DNA of 32,658 nt from JAFARZ01 sp036490795 (GTDB lineage Bacteria > Actinomycetota > Actinomycetes > Streptosporangiales > Streptosporangiaceae). The notes under the pieces are model-generated. The model did no database searches and was not told the origin of the DNA. It saw only the letters and a list, made by a program, of their open reading frames with translations. The stretch is taken from NCBI GenBank assembly GCA_036490795.1, contig DASXDG010000238.1, forward strand, positions 1 to 32,658, read 5' to 3'. Positions 22,454 to 29,076 of the stretch are shown here, piece by piece (positions within the stretch are counted from its first letter, which is position 1; each line of letters begins with the position of its first letter). Both the position numbers and the translations under genes were made by a program.

Positions 22454-23539
22454 ATGATTGAGTTCGATCTACGCCCGTCGGATCACCCGATACCGGAACG
22501 CGAGCGCGACGCCATTGTGCGCAACCCCGAGTTCGGCAAGGTGTTCACCGACCACATGGTCACGATCCGCTGGACTGCCGACCAGGGCTGGCACGACGCC
22601 AGGCTGGAGGCGTACGGCCCGTTCACCTTGGACCCGGCTACCTCGGTATTCCACTACGCGCAGGAATTCTTCGAGGGCCTGAAGGCCTACCGGCAGGAGA
22701 ACGGATCGATCGCCATGTTCCGGCCGGAGGCCAACGCCGCGCGGTTCAACTCGAGCGCGCGCCGGATGGCGATGCCCGAACTGCCGGAAGAGACGTTCAT
22801 CGAGGCGCTGGAACTCCTGGTCGCGCAGGACCGGGACTGGGTGCCGGCCGGCGAGGGCAACAGCCTCTACCTGCGCCCGTTCATGATCGCCACCCAGCGC
22901 GGCCTAGGCGTCAACCACCCGTCGAGCGAGTACCTGTTCTGCCTGATCGCCTCGCCCGCCGCTGCCTACTTCTCCGGCGGGGCCAAGCCGGTCGCGGTCT
23001 GGCTGTCGCGGGAGTACACCCGCGCGGCGCCCGGCGGCACCGGGGCGGTCAAGTGCGGCGGCAACTACGCGGCGGCCTTCACCGCGCAGCAGCAGGCGGT
23101 CGACGAGGGGTGCGACCAGGTGGTCTGGCTCGACGCCGCCGAACACCGCTGGGTCGAGGAAATGGGCGGCATGAACCTGTTCTTCGTCTATGGCGGGAAC
23201 AAGATCGTGACCCCCGCGCTGACCGGTTCGCTGCTGCCGGGCATCACCCGCGACTCGCTGCTCCACCTCGCTCCCGAACTCGGCATCGCCGCCGAGGAGG
23301 GCCGGATCTCCATCGACCAGTGGCAGCAGCAGTGCGCCGCCGGTGAGCTGACCGAGGTGTTCGCCTGCGGCACCGCGGCCGTGGTCACGCCGGTCGGCGA
23401 GGTCAAGGGCACGGACACCGCGTGGACCATCGGCGACGGAATGACCGGCCCGGTGACGCTACGCCTGCGCGAGGAGCTCATGGCCATCCAGTACGGCCAC
23501 GTCGCCGACCCGTTCGGCTGGGTGCACAAGGTCTGCTGA
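22454..23539 (+). CDS. ilvE: Branched-chain-amino-acid aminotransferase
   Basis: A fold-type IV PLP enzyme that performs the last step of Val, Leu and Ile synthesis, using glutamate as amino donor. At 361 residues it matches the BCAT2-like actinobacterial form. Visible motifs are VFHYAQEFFEGLKAYR, SLYLRPFMIATQ, GTGAVKCGGNYAA (Lys200 is the likely PLP lysine), EEMGGMNLFFVY and FACGTAAVVTPVGEV. A GGGAGGAG lies about 11 nt before ATG 22454. A CATAAT (22393-22398) in the 94-bp spacer may be a promoter of its own, so it may be transcribed both with leuB and alone. A hairpin at 23660-23713 ends the unit. Confidence 0.97.
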   Translation: MIEFDLRPSDHPIPERERDAIVRNPEFGKVFTDHMVTIRWTADQGWHDARLEAYGPFTLDPATSVFHYAQEFFEGLKAYRQENGSIAMFRPEANAARFNSSARRMAMPELPEETFIEALELLVAQDRDWVPAGEGNSLYLRPFMIATQRGLGVNHPSSEYLFCLIASPAAAYFSGGAKPVAVWLSREYTRAAPGGTGAVKCGGNYAAAFTAQQQAVDEGCDQVVWLDAAEHRWVEEMGGMNLFFVYGGNKIVTPALTGSLLPGITRDSLLHLAPELGIAAEEGRISIDQWQQQCAAGELTEVFACGTAAVVTPVGEVKGTDTAWTIGDGMTGPVTLRLREELMAIQYGHVADPFGWVHKVC

Positions 23540-23659
23540 CCCGACCCGGGCTCCGGCCGCGCGGCGTGCGGGCCTCCGCGCATTTCGGGCGATTTACATC
23601 AAAACGGGCAGTGGTGCTTCCTCTGCGCCGCGTGCGTGCCCGAACAACGTGGCGGGTTT

Positions 23660-23713
23660 CCCCTTCGTGGAGGACTGGCCCCCGTTTTCGAGGGGTAGTC
23701 CTCCACGAAGGGG
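23660..23713. terminator. Long hairpin after ilvE
   Basis: Arms 23660-23676 (CCCCTTCGTGGAGGACT) and 23697-23713 are perfect 17-bp reverse complements; the loop adds a CCCC/GGGG pairing around GTTTTCG. There is no T-run. It is probably the terminator of the leuB-ilvE unit. Confidence 0.65.
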
Positions 23714-23790
23714 CAATCGTACACGTTAACTAGCCGCCAGCCGCGGCTGGCGGTCACATGAGCACCATCCGCCACTCCCGCGTTAGCGGC

Positions 23791-23872
23791 TGGCTGAGGT
23801 CGGCCAGCGGGTGGCTGAGGTCGGCCAGCGGGTGGCTGAGGTCGGCCGGCGGGGTGGCTGAGGTCCGGCCGC
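23791..23872. repeat. 21-22-bp tandem repeat upstream of cimA
   Basis: Units starting TGGCTGAGGTCGGCCAGCGG begin at 23791, 23812, 23833 and 23855; the last two are diverged. The repeat ends 15 bp before the cimA operator. It may be simple slippage or a set of binding sites. Confidence 0.75.
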
Positions 23873-23886
23873 GCCCGAGCGCGTCC

Positions 23887-23903
23887 GTCTCGGATGGTGA
23901 GAC
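23887..23903. promoter_or_regulatory. Palindromic operator upstream of cimA leader (GTCTC-N7-GAGAC)
   Basis: GTCTC-GGATGGT-GAGAC is a perfect 5-bp half-site palindrome with the same 7-bp spacer as upstream of ilvB and leuB, centred 50 bp before the leader start. Its spacer differs from the leuB one by one base. Confidence 0.6.
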
Positions 23904-23944
23904 TGGCGGTGCCGATGGGCGTCGCGGTGTGGCAGACTGACAGG

Positions 23945-23989
23945 GTGACGTTCGGCCGCATCATTATCGGCAGGCGCACTGGCACGTAG
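23945..23989 (+). CDS. cimA leader peptide with triple isoleucine (MTFGRIIIGRRTGT)
   Basis: A 14-residue ORF from GTG 23945 to TAG 23987-23989. Three consecutive Ile codons ATC-ATT-ATC (23960-23968) are followed by GRRTGT, whose codons form a hairpin arm. Citramalate synthase feeds only isoleucine synthesis, so the Ile-only run fits. A CAGACT -10-like element ends 6 nt before the GTG; no ribosome site is present. The C-terminal GRRxG pattern is shared with the ilvB leader. Confidence 0.75.
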   Translation: MTFGRIIIGRRTGT

Positions 23990-24046
23990 GCCATCACGGC
24001 CAACCGCCAGTGCGCAGACCTCTCGCGTTCCGCGAGGGGTCTTTTT
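23974..24046 (+). terminator. cimA attenuator: leader hairpin plus intrinsic terminator
   Basis: GCGCACTGGC (23974-23983) pairs perfectly with GCCAGTGCGC (24006-24015). Directly abutting it, AGACCTCTCGCG (24016-24027) pairs with 24031-24042 (one G-T pair, loop TTC), and the T-run covers 24042-24046. The 12-bp terminator stem is unmistakable. The competing antiterminator fold is not obvious by eye. Confidence 0.8.
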
Positions 24047-24086
24047 GTTTGGGACGACACCGATAGCCGCAAAGGGGAGAAATCCG

Positions 24087-25670
24087 ATGCTCGACGACAG
24101 CTTCCATGTGTACGACACCACGCTGCGAGACGGCGCGCAGCAGGAGGGTCTGAACCTGACGGTGGCCGACAAGCTGGTCATCGCGCGGCAGCTGGACGAT
24201 CTCGGCGTCGGTTTCATTGAGGGCGGCTGGCCGGGCGCGATCCCGAAGGACACCGAGTTCTTCAAGCGCGCGCAGACCGAACTCAATCTCAAGCACGCGC
24301 AGCTCACCGCGTTCGGGGCGACCCGCCGGGCGGGGATGAAGGCGGCAGATGACCCTCTGGTCGCCGCGCTGCGCGATAGCGGCGCGCCGGTCGTGACTCT
24401 TGTCGCCAAGAGCCACGACCGGCACGTCGAGCTCGCCCTGCGGACGACACTCAGCGAGAACCTCGCCATGATCGAGGACACGATCACTCATCTCAGGGCG
24501 AACGGCCAGCGCGTATTCCTCGACGCGGAGCACTTCTTCGACGGCTACCGGTCCAACCCCGAGTACGCGCTCGAAGTGGTCAGGACCGCCGCGCAGGCCG
24601 GTGCCGACGTCATCGCCTTGTGCGACACCAACGGCGGCATGATGCCAACCGAGCTGGCCGATGTCGTGCACGCCGTCGGCGAAATGACAAGCGCGCGCCT
24701 CGGCATTCACTGCCACGACGACACCGCCTGCGGTGTCGCCAACACGCTGGTCGCGGTCGACGCCGGCGTGACGCACGTCCAGGGCACCGCGAACGGCTAC
24801 GGCGAGCGGGCAGGCAACGCGAACCTGTTCAGCGTCGTGGCGGGCCTGCAGCTCAACAAGCACCGCCACGTGGTGCCGGAGCAAAGCCTCAAGGACATGA
24901 CCCGCATCGCGCACGCGATCAGCGAGGTCACCAATGTCTCCCCGGACACTCACCAGCCGTATGTGGGGCTGAGCGCGTTCGCGCACAAGGCCGGCCTGCA
25001 CGCGTCCGCGGTCAAGGTCGACCCGATGCTCTACCAGCACATCGATCCCGCCCTGGTCGGCAACGACATGCGCATGCTGGTATCGGACATGGCCGGCCGC
25101 GCGTCCATCGAGCTCAAGGGCCGCGAACTCGGCTACGACCTGTCGGACAACAAAGAAGCGATCGCGAACGTGACCGGCAAGGTAAAGGACCTGGAGGCGC
25201 GTGGCTACACGTTCGAGGCCGCCGACGCCAGCTTCGAGCTCCTGCTCAGGACCGAGCTCAACGAACGCCACGAGTACTTCGCCGTCGAGTCCTGGCGCGT
25301 CATCGTGGAGCGGCAGGCAACCGGCGCCGTCACCAGCGAGGCCACGGTAAAGCTGACCGCCAAGGGCGAGCGCCTGCTCGCGGTCGGCGAGGGCAACGGC
25401 CCGGTCAACGCCCTGGACAAGGCGCTGCGCGCCGCACTGGAGCAGATCTACCCGGAACTGGCCATGCTCGAGCTGTCCGACTACAAGGTGCGGATCGTCG
25501 AGGGCAGCCACGGCACCGGCGCCGTCACCCGGGTGCTCATCGAGTCGACCGGCAACGACGGCACCTGGTCGACGATCGGCGTCGACGAGAACATCATCGC
25601 CGCGTCCTGGAGCGCGCTGGAGCAGGCGGTCACCTACTGCCTGCTCCGCTCCGGCCGCGACGCCGGCTAG
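24087..25670 (+). CDS. cimA: Citramalate synthase
   Basis: The enzyme condenses pyruvate and acetyl-CoA to (R)-citramalate, which leads to 2-ketobutyrate and isoleucine without threonine. The 527-residue protein belongs to the LeuA-like DRE-TIM family: FHVYDTTLRDGAQQEGLNLT at the start, GGWPGAIPKDTEFF (the citramalate/homocitrate-type active-site segment), HCHDDTACGVANTLVA metal ligands, and GTANGYGERAGNANL. The C-terminal 150 residues form the LeuA dimer/allosteric domain, the usual isoleucine feedback site. ATG 24087 follows AGGGGAG at 24073-24079. The triple-Ile leader just upstream independently supports citramalate rather than isopropylmalate synthase. The stop TAG shares the palindrome CTAG with the stop of the converging gene. 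Confidence 0.93.
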   Translation: MLDDSFHVYDTTLRDGAQQEGLNLTVADKLVIARQLDDLGVGFIEGGWPGAIPKDTEFFKRAQTELNLKHAQLTAFGATRRAGMKAADDPLVAALRDSGAPVVTLVAKSHDRHVELALRTTLSENLAMIEDTITHLRANGQRVFLDAEHFFDGYRSNPEYALEVVRTAAQAGADVIALCDTNGGMMPTELADVVHAVGEMTSARLGIHCHDDTACGVANTLVAVDAGVTHVQGTANGYGERAGNANLFSVVAGLQLNKHRHVVPEQSLKDMTRIAHAISEVTNVSPDTHQPYVGLSAFAHKAGLHASAVKVDPMLYQHIDPALVGNDMRMLVSDMAGRASIELKGRELGYDLSDNKEAIANVTGKVKDLEARGYTFEAADASFELLLRTELNERHEYFAVESWRVIVERQATGAVTSEATVKLTAKGERLLAVGEGNGPVNALDKALRAALEQIYPELAMLELSDYKVRIVEGSHGTGAVTRVLIESTGNDGTWSTIGVDENIIAASWSALEQAVTYCLLRSGRDAG

Positions 25671-26632
25671 GCCAACGCGAACTCGAAGGGTTCGGCGGGC
25701 TCGAAGCAACCGGACACGTCGCCGCACCGGCCGGGCGCGGACAGATCGAGCCGCTGGGTGCGGTCGAAGGACAGCTTGTCCAGGTGCGTCCATACGACAT
25801 CCGGGCTGAACGACGACTCGAACGCGTACACGCGGTTGGTCAGGTCGGCCAGCGTTCGCCAGATCGTCATGGACACGTTCGGCCTGACCGGGTCCGCCGT
25901 GCCGAATGGCTGTGCCACGCTGCGCATCACCGACAGCAGCGCGGCATAGGCGCGGACGTCGGTATCCGGCGCGGGCAGCCGCGAGACGTAGTAGCTGGCC
26001 CGCACGAACCTGTCGGCCGCCGCCGTAGTGCCGGGCAGCGGAAGGGTCCCGCCGAAACCTTCGTACCGTTGCAGGTGATCGAGCTGATGCTCGAACACCG
26101 GTGAGTTCGTCATCACCGTGTACGGCCGGCCGTGGTGGACCACCGGAGAGCCGTCGATGTACTCGATGATCGCGGAGTCGCCGGTGGCGTCGTCCAGGGC
26201 CAGGTGCACGGTGCTCCACCTGCCCGAGTGCGGATCTTCTTGCGGACGTACCTGAACCGGTGAGCCCGTCAGGTAGCCGACGCACTCGGCGACGGTCGCG
26301 AACCGGTCGAGGAAGAACTGCGGCCACAGCGAGACGCTCAGCCCGGGCAGTGCCTGGTCGCGCGCCCCGTAGTCCGATCCGGCCAGCCACAGCAGGTGAG
26401 CGCCGAGCCCGCGTTCGTTAACCCCGTCCGGCGTGGCGCAGTCGTACGCGGTGGCCACCACGCTGCCGAACTCGGCCGCCCAGGTCAGCGGGTTCGGGTC
26501 GGCGGACATGCCGGTCCGCCGCGCTCCCCGCGGCAGCACCCACAGACTCGTGCCCATGTCCGTCAACCAGTCCATGTTGCGCCCGACTAGGACAGATCGC
26601 CCGGACGGCGTCCACATCACGCGAGTGCACAT
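25667..26632 (-). CDS. Choloylglycine hydrolase-family (linear amide C-N) Ntn hydrolase
   Basis: A 321-residue Ntn hydrolase related to conjugated bile acid hydrolase and penicillin V acylase, cleaving linear amide bonds with an N-terminal Cys. The start MCTRVMW at ATG 26632 places Cys at position 2, exposed after Met removal; then SVLVGRNMDWLTDM carries the conserved RNMDW segment (Asp near residue 20). The motif NERGLGAHLLWL and the central YTVMTNSP with a conserved Asn are also visible. No signal peptide is present, so it is cytoplasmic. The substrate may be an acyl-homoserine lactone, N-acyl amino acid or penicillin-like amide. On the minus strand TATCAG lies 7 nt before the ATG (leaderless pattern). 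It converges with cimA, overlapping by 4 bp. Confidence 0.88.
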   Translation of the reverse strand: MCTRVMWTPSGRSVLVGRNMDWLTDMGTSLWVLPRGARRTGMSADPNPLTWAAEFGSVVATAYDCATPDGVNERGLGAHLLWLAGSDYGARDQALPGLSVSLWPQFFLDRFATVAECVGYLTGSPVQVRPQEDPHSGRWSTVHLALDDATGDSAIIEYIDGSPVVHHGRPYTVMTNSPVFEHQLDHLQRYEGFGGTLPLPGTTAAADRFVRASYYVSRLPAPDTDVRAYAALLSVMRSVAQPFGTADPVRPNVSMTIWRTLADLTNRVYAFESSFSPDVVWTHLDKLSFDRTQRLDLSAPGRCGDVSGCFEPAEPFEFALA

Positions 26633-26674
26633 GACCGCTCTGATACCCAACGTGACCCTGGGATACTCGATGAT
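26633..26674. promoter_or_regulatory. 42-bp divergent promoter for two leaderless genes
   Basis: Only 42 bp separate the start codons. On the plus strand GATACT (26662-26667) lies 7 nt before GTG 26675; on the minus strand TATCAG (26645-26640) lies 7 nt before ATG 26632. No ribosome sites fit, so the two promoters must overlap. Confidence 0.5.
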
Positions 26675-27760
26675 GTGCCCGATACGCTGACCCGCCGCGC
26701 GCTGAACCGTGCCACGCTCGACCGCCAGCTGCTGCTCAGCCGCGACCCGATGCCGCCCGCGCAGGCGATCGAGCACCTCGGCGGCATGCAGGCGCAGGCA
26801 CCTCTCGCCCCGTACGCCGGCCTCTGGTCCCGGCTTGAGAATTTCGAAACCGAAATACTTTCAACCCTGATCTCAGAACGGCAAGTGGTGCGTGCTCACC
26901 TTCAGCGCAACACCGTCCATCTCGTGACGGCCCGGGACTATCTGGACTTCCGTCCGCTGTTCGCCGGGTTGTCCCGCCGCGCGGTACGGACGACCTTCAC
27001 CGGCGGCCTGGCCGGCGCGGATCCAGAGGAGGTCGTGACCAAGGCGCACGCGGTGCTTACCGCCGGCCCGCTGACCCGGGGCGAACTGGGCCGCCAGCTC
27101 GCGCAGACCTGGCCGGCCGCGGACCCGGCCGCGCTCGCCTACGTGGGCGGTTCTTCGCTGGCCACGATCCAGGTTCCGCCGCGTGGCATCTGGGGGAAGA
27201 AGGGCCAGGCCAGGTTCGCGCTCGCCGAGGACTGGCTGGGCCGGCCGATCCCCGGCACACCGGATCCGGCCGCCGCGGAACGCCTGGTGCTGCGTGGTAT
27301 AGCCGCGTTCGGCCCGATGACAGTGGCCGACCTGCGGCAGTGGTCGGGCCTGAGCCGTCTGCGCGAGGTCAGCGAGCGGCTGGGCGCTCAGTTGCGTGTG
27401 TTCCGCGGCGAGGACGGTGCGGAACTGTTCGACCTGCCCGACGCGCCGAGGCCGGATCCCGGCATCCCAGCGCCGCCGCGCTTCCTGCCCGAGTACGACA
27501 ACCTGCTGCTCTCGCACGCCGACCGGAGCCGGGTCATCCCGCACGGCCGGCCGGTGCCGCTGCCTCCGGGCAACGGATCCGCCAGGGGGACCGTCCTCAT
27601 CGACGGGGAGTGGAACGGGACCTGGGGTGCCAGTGGTGATGTTATGAACATAGAGAGCTTTATCGCGCTGACGGCCGGCGTGGCGGACGCGATCGCCGCC
27701 GAGGGTGCCCGGCTGCTCAGTTTCCTCGGCGCCACGCGGCCCGAGGTCAGGTTCAGCTGA
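26675..27760 (+). CDS. AlkZ-like winged-helix DNA glycosylase
   Basis: A 361-residue member of the HTH_42/AlkZ family (tandem winged helices). Family knowledge: AlkZ from azinomycin-producing Streptomyces and the related YcaQ/AlkX excise bulky or crosslinked alkylpurines. The N-terminus reads ALNRATLDRQLLLSRDPMPP, then AIEHLGGMQAQAPLAPYAGL, containing the catalytic QxQ motif as QAQ (Gln39, Gln41) that marks the AlkZ branch, against QxD in the YcaQ branch. Further family segments are VRAHLQRNTVHLVTARDYLD and FLPEYDNLLLSHADRSRVIP. GTG 26675 is set by the -10-like GATACT 7 nt upstream. The last 8 bp overlap the converging esterase gene. No natural-product cluster is in the window, so it is likely a general repair-type homolog. 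Confidence 0.85.
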   Translation: MPDTLTRRALNRATLDRQLLLSRDPMPPAQAIEHLGGMQAQAPLAPYAGLWSRLENFETEILSTLISERQVVRAHLQRNTVHLVTARDYLDFRPLFAGLSRRAVRTTFTGGLAGADPEEVVTKAHAVLTAGPLTRGELGRQLAQTWPAADPAALAYVGGSSLATIQVPPRGIWGKKGQARFALAEDWLGRPIPGTPDPAAAERLVLRGIAAFGPMTVADLRQWSGLSRLREVSERLGAQLRVFRGEDGAELFDLPDAPRPDPGIPAPPRFLPEYDNLLLSHADRSRVIPHGRPVPLPPGNGSARGTVLIDGEWNGTWGASGDVMNIESFIALTAGVADAIAAEGARLLSFLGATRPEVRFS

Positions 27761-28697
27761 GCGGCAGGAACTCGCGCAGGTGGCGGATGCGCCGCTCGGT
27801 GTGCGAGGCGGGGACGTCGTGCGTGCCGAACGGGTGGACGACGAGGTCCTTGCCCGCGGTGATCTCGTTGTACGCGGCGAAAACCGTCGACGGCGGGCAG
27901 GTCATGTCCATCAGGCCGGTGCAGAGCAGGCTCTCGGCGGTGATCCGCCTCGCGAGCAGCGCGCAGTCCACGTAGCGCAGGGTGTCGAGCGCGGCGTCGA
28001 CCAGCGCGGTGTTGTGCGCGAGGAACTGAGGGATCTCGCTGTACGGCGTGGCGCCGGTCAGCGTGATGGCGCGCTGGATGTCGCACAGGAAGGGGACGTC
28101 GGCCTGGCACACCGTGACCAGCTCGGGAGCGAGCGCCGCCGTGGCCAGTGCCAGCCCGCCGCCCTGGCTGCCGCCGGTCACCGCGACGCCGGTGCCGAGC
28201 TCCGCGGCGGTCCGTACCGCGCGGACCGCGTCGGTGAACAGCCGGGTGTAGTAGTAGTCCTCGGGCCCGGTGATGCCTCGCGTCATCACCGTGGCGTTCG
28301 CCGGGTCGGTGTCCCCTGACGTCCATCGCCCGCCCTGGCCCCTGGTGTCCATCACGAACGTCGCGTAGCCGATCGCGGGCAGCAGCATGTGCTCGGCGGG
28401 CAGGCCCCGCCCCCCGCCGTACCCGATGAACTTCACCACGACCGGCGCGCCGGCGCTGACGCCGGACGGGCGCAGGTACCAGGCTCGGATCCGGTCCCCG
28501 CCAGCGCCGGAAAACTCCACGTCGTAGGCCTCGGCTGGCGCGTACATGCCGTTCCCGTAGGGAGTGAGCACGGGTGGCCGCGCCACCGCTTCCGCCTCGT
28601 CAAGACGCCGAACCCACCATTGGTCAAGCCCGTCCGGCTCGGCTGTCGTCGTCCGGTAGGAGCGAAGCTGCGCAAGCGGCATGTCAAACCAGGGCAT
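27753..28697 (-). CDS. AXE1-family acetylxylan esterase/cephalosporin-C deacetylase
   Basis: A 314-residue alpha/beta hydrolase that removes acetyl groups from sugars or small molecules. Visible elements are KFIGYGGGRGLPAEH (oxyanion region), ATFVMDTRGQGGRW, the nucleophile elbow VTGGSQGGGLALATAAL (Ser in GGSQGG), the catalytic Asp in LMDMTCPPSTVFAAYN, and the His in FGTHDVPASHTERR. No signal peptide is present, so it is probably cytoplasmic. I chose ATG 28697 (MPWFDMPLAQLRSYR), which matches family N-termini and lies 7 nt after GACAAT on the minus strand; ATG 28706 and 28724 are alternatives. It overlaps the converging AlkZ-like gene by 8 bp. Confidence 0.9.
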   Translation of the reverse strand: MPWFDMPLAQLRSYRTTTAEPDGLDQWWVRRLDEAEAVARPPVLTPYGNGMYAPAEAYDVEFSGAGGDRIRAWYLRPSGVSAGAPVVVKFIGYGGGRGLPAEHMLLPAIGYATFVMDTRGQGGRWTSGDTDPANATVMTRGITGPEDYYYTRLFTDAVRAVRTAAELGTGVAVTGGSQGGGLALATAALAPELVTVCQADVPFLCDIQRAITLTGATPYSEIPQFLAHNTALVDAALDTLRYVDCALLARRITAESLLCTGLMDMTCPPSTVFAAYNEITAGKDLVVHPFGTHDVPASHTERRIRHLREFLPLS

Positions 28698-28804
28698 AGT
28701 CACCATTGTCGCACCCCCCGTCACATCCTCCCCGGCCGGTACGGTTCCCCCTTGTCCGTGAGGTCGGCATACGGCCGGGAACCAAGTCGGGTTACGGTAG
28801 GGGC

Positions 28805-29050
28805 ATGGACGACAAGCAGATCCTGTCCCACATCAACGAGCTGATCGAGACCGAGCACAAGCTGCGCCAGCAGCTTGCCAACGGGGAACTGAGCGGCGCC
28901 GAGGAGCGCCAGCAGCTACGCTCCTCCGAGGAGGCGCTCGACCAGTGCTGGGACCTGCTGCGCCAGCGGCGGGCTCGCCGGGAATTCGGGGAAACCCCGG
29001 ATGGCGCTCAGGCTCGGCCAGTCAACGAGGTCGAGCATTACCAGCAGTAA
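28805..29050 (+). CDS. DUF2630 family protein
   Basis: An 81-residue acidic, helical protein: MDDKQILSHINELIETEHKL, then ALDQCWDLLRQRRARREFGE and a C-terminal PVNEVEHYQQ. The DQCWDLLRQRRARREFG block is the signature of actinobacterial DUF2630, of unknown function, probably a two-helix coiled coil. The start at ATG 28805 is supported by TACGGT (28793-28798) 6 nt upstream, the same element and spacing as for the PH-domain gene at 9100, and by absence of a ribosome site. It lies 108 bp from the divergent esterase start and 26 bp before the FAH gene. Confidence 0.88.
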   Translation: MDDKQILSHINELIETEHKLRQQLANGELSGAEERQQLRSSEEALDQCWDLLRQRRARREFGETPDGAQARPVNEVEHYQQ

Positions 29051-29076
29051 CGCGGCGGTGAGGGAGTCGTAGGCGC

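Larger units (their letters stand above)
23540..23886. other. Gap after ilvE with hairpin, palindrome and tandem repeat
   Basis: No convincing gene lies here. It holds a 17-bp hairpin (23660-23713), a 20-bp perfect palindrome CCGCCAGCCGCGGCTGGCGG at 23734-23753, and a 21-22-bp tandem repeat (23791-23872). A 60-codon frame over the repeat (23758-23940) encodes SGWLRSA copies and lacks a ribosome site, so I do not call it. Confidence 0.5.

Noticed and set aside
22411..22461. A possible fourth leader peptide before ilvE (MLATARVLGGVRKYHD)
   Set aside because: It has scattered Leu and Val but no run, no following hairpin or terminator, and no operator. Its possible -10 (CATAAT) is 12 nt away, unlike the other leaders.
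23758..23940. A 60-codon frame with SGWLRSA repeats
   Set aside because: It is produced by the 21-bp tandem repeat, lacks a ribosome site and overlaps the cimA operator.
23994..26390. A 798-codon minus-strand open frame crossing cimA and the hydrolase gene
   Set aside because: It overlaps two well-supported genes and has no recognisable motif.
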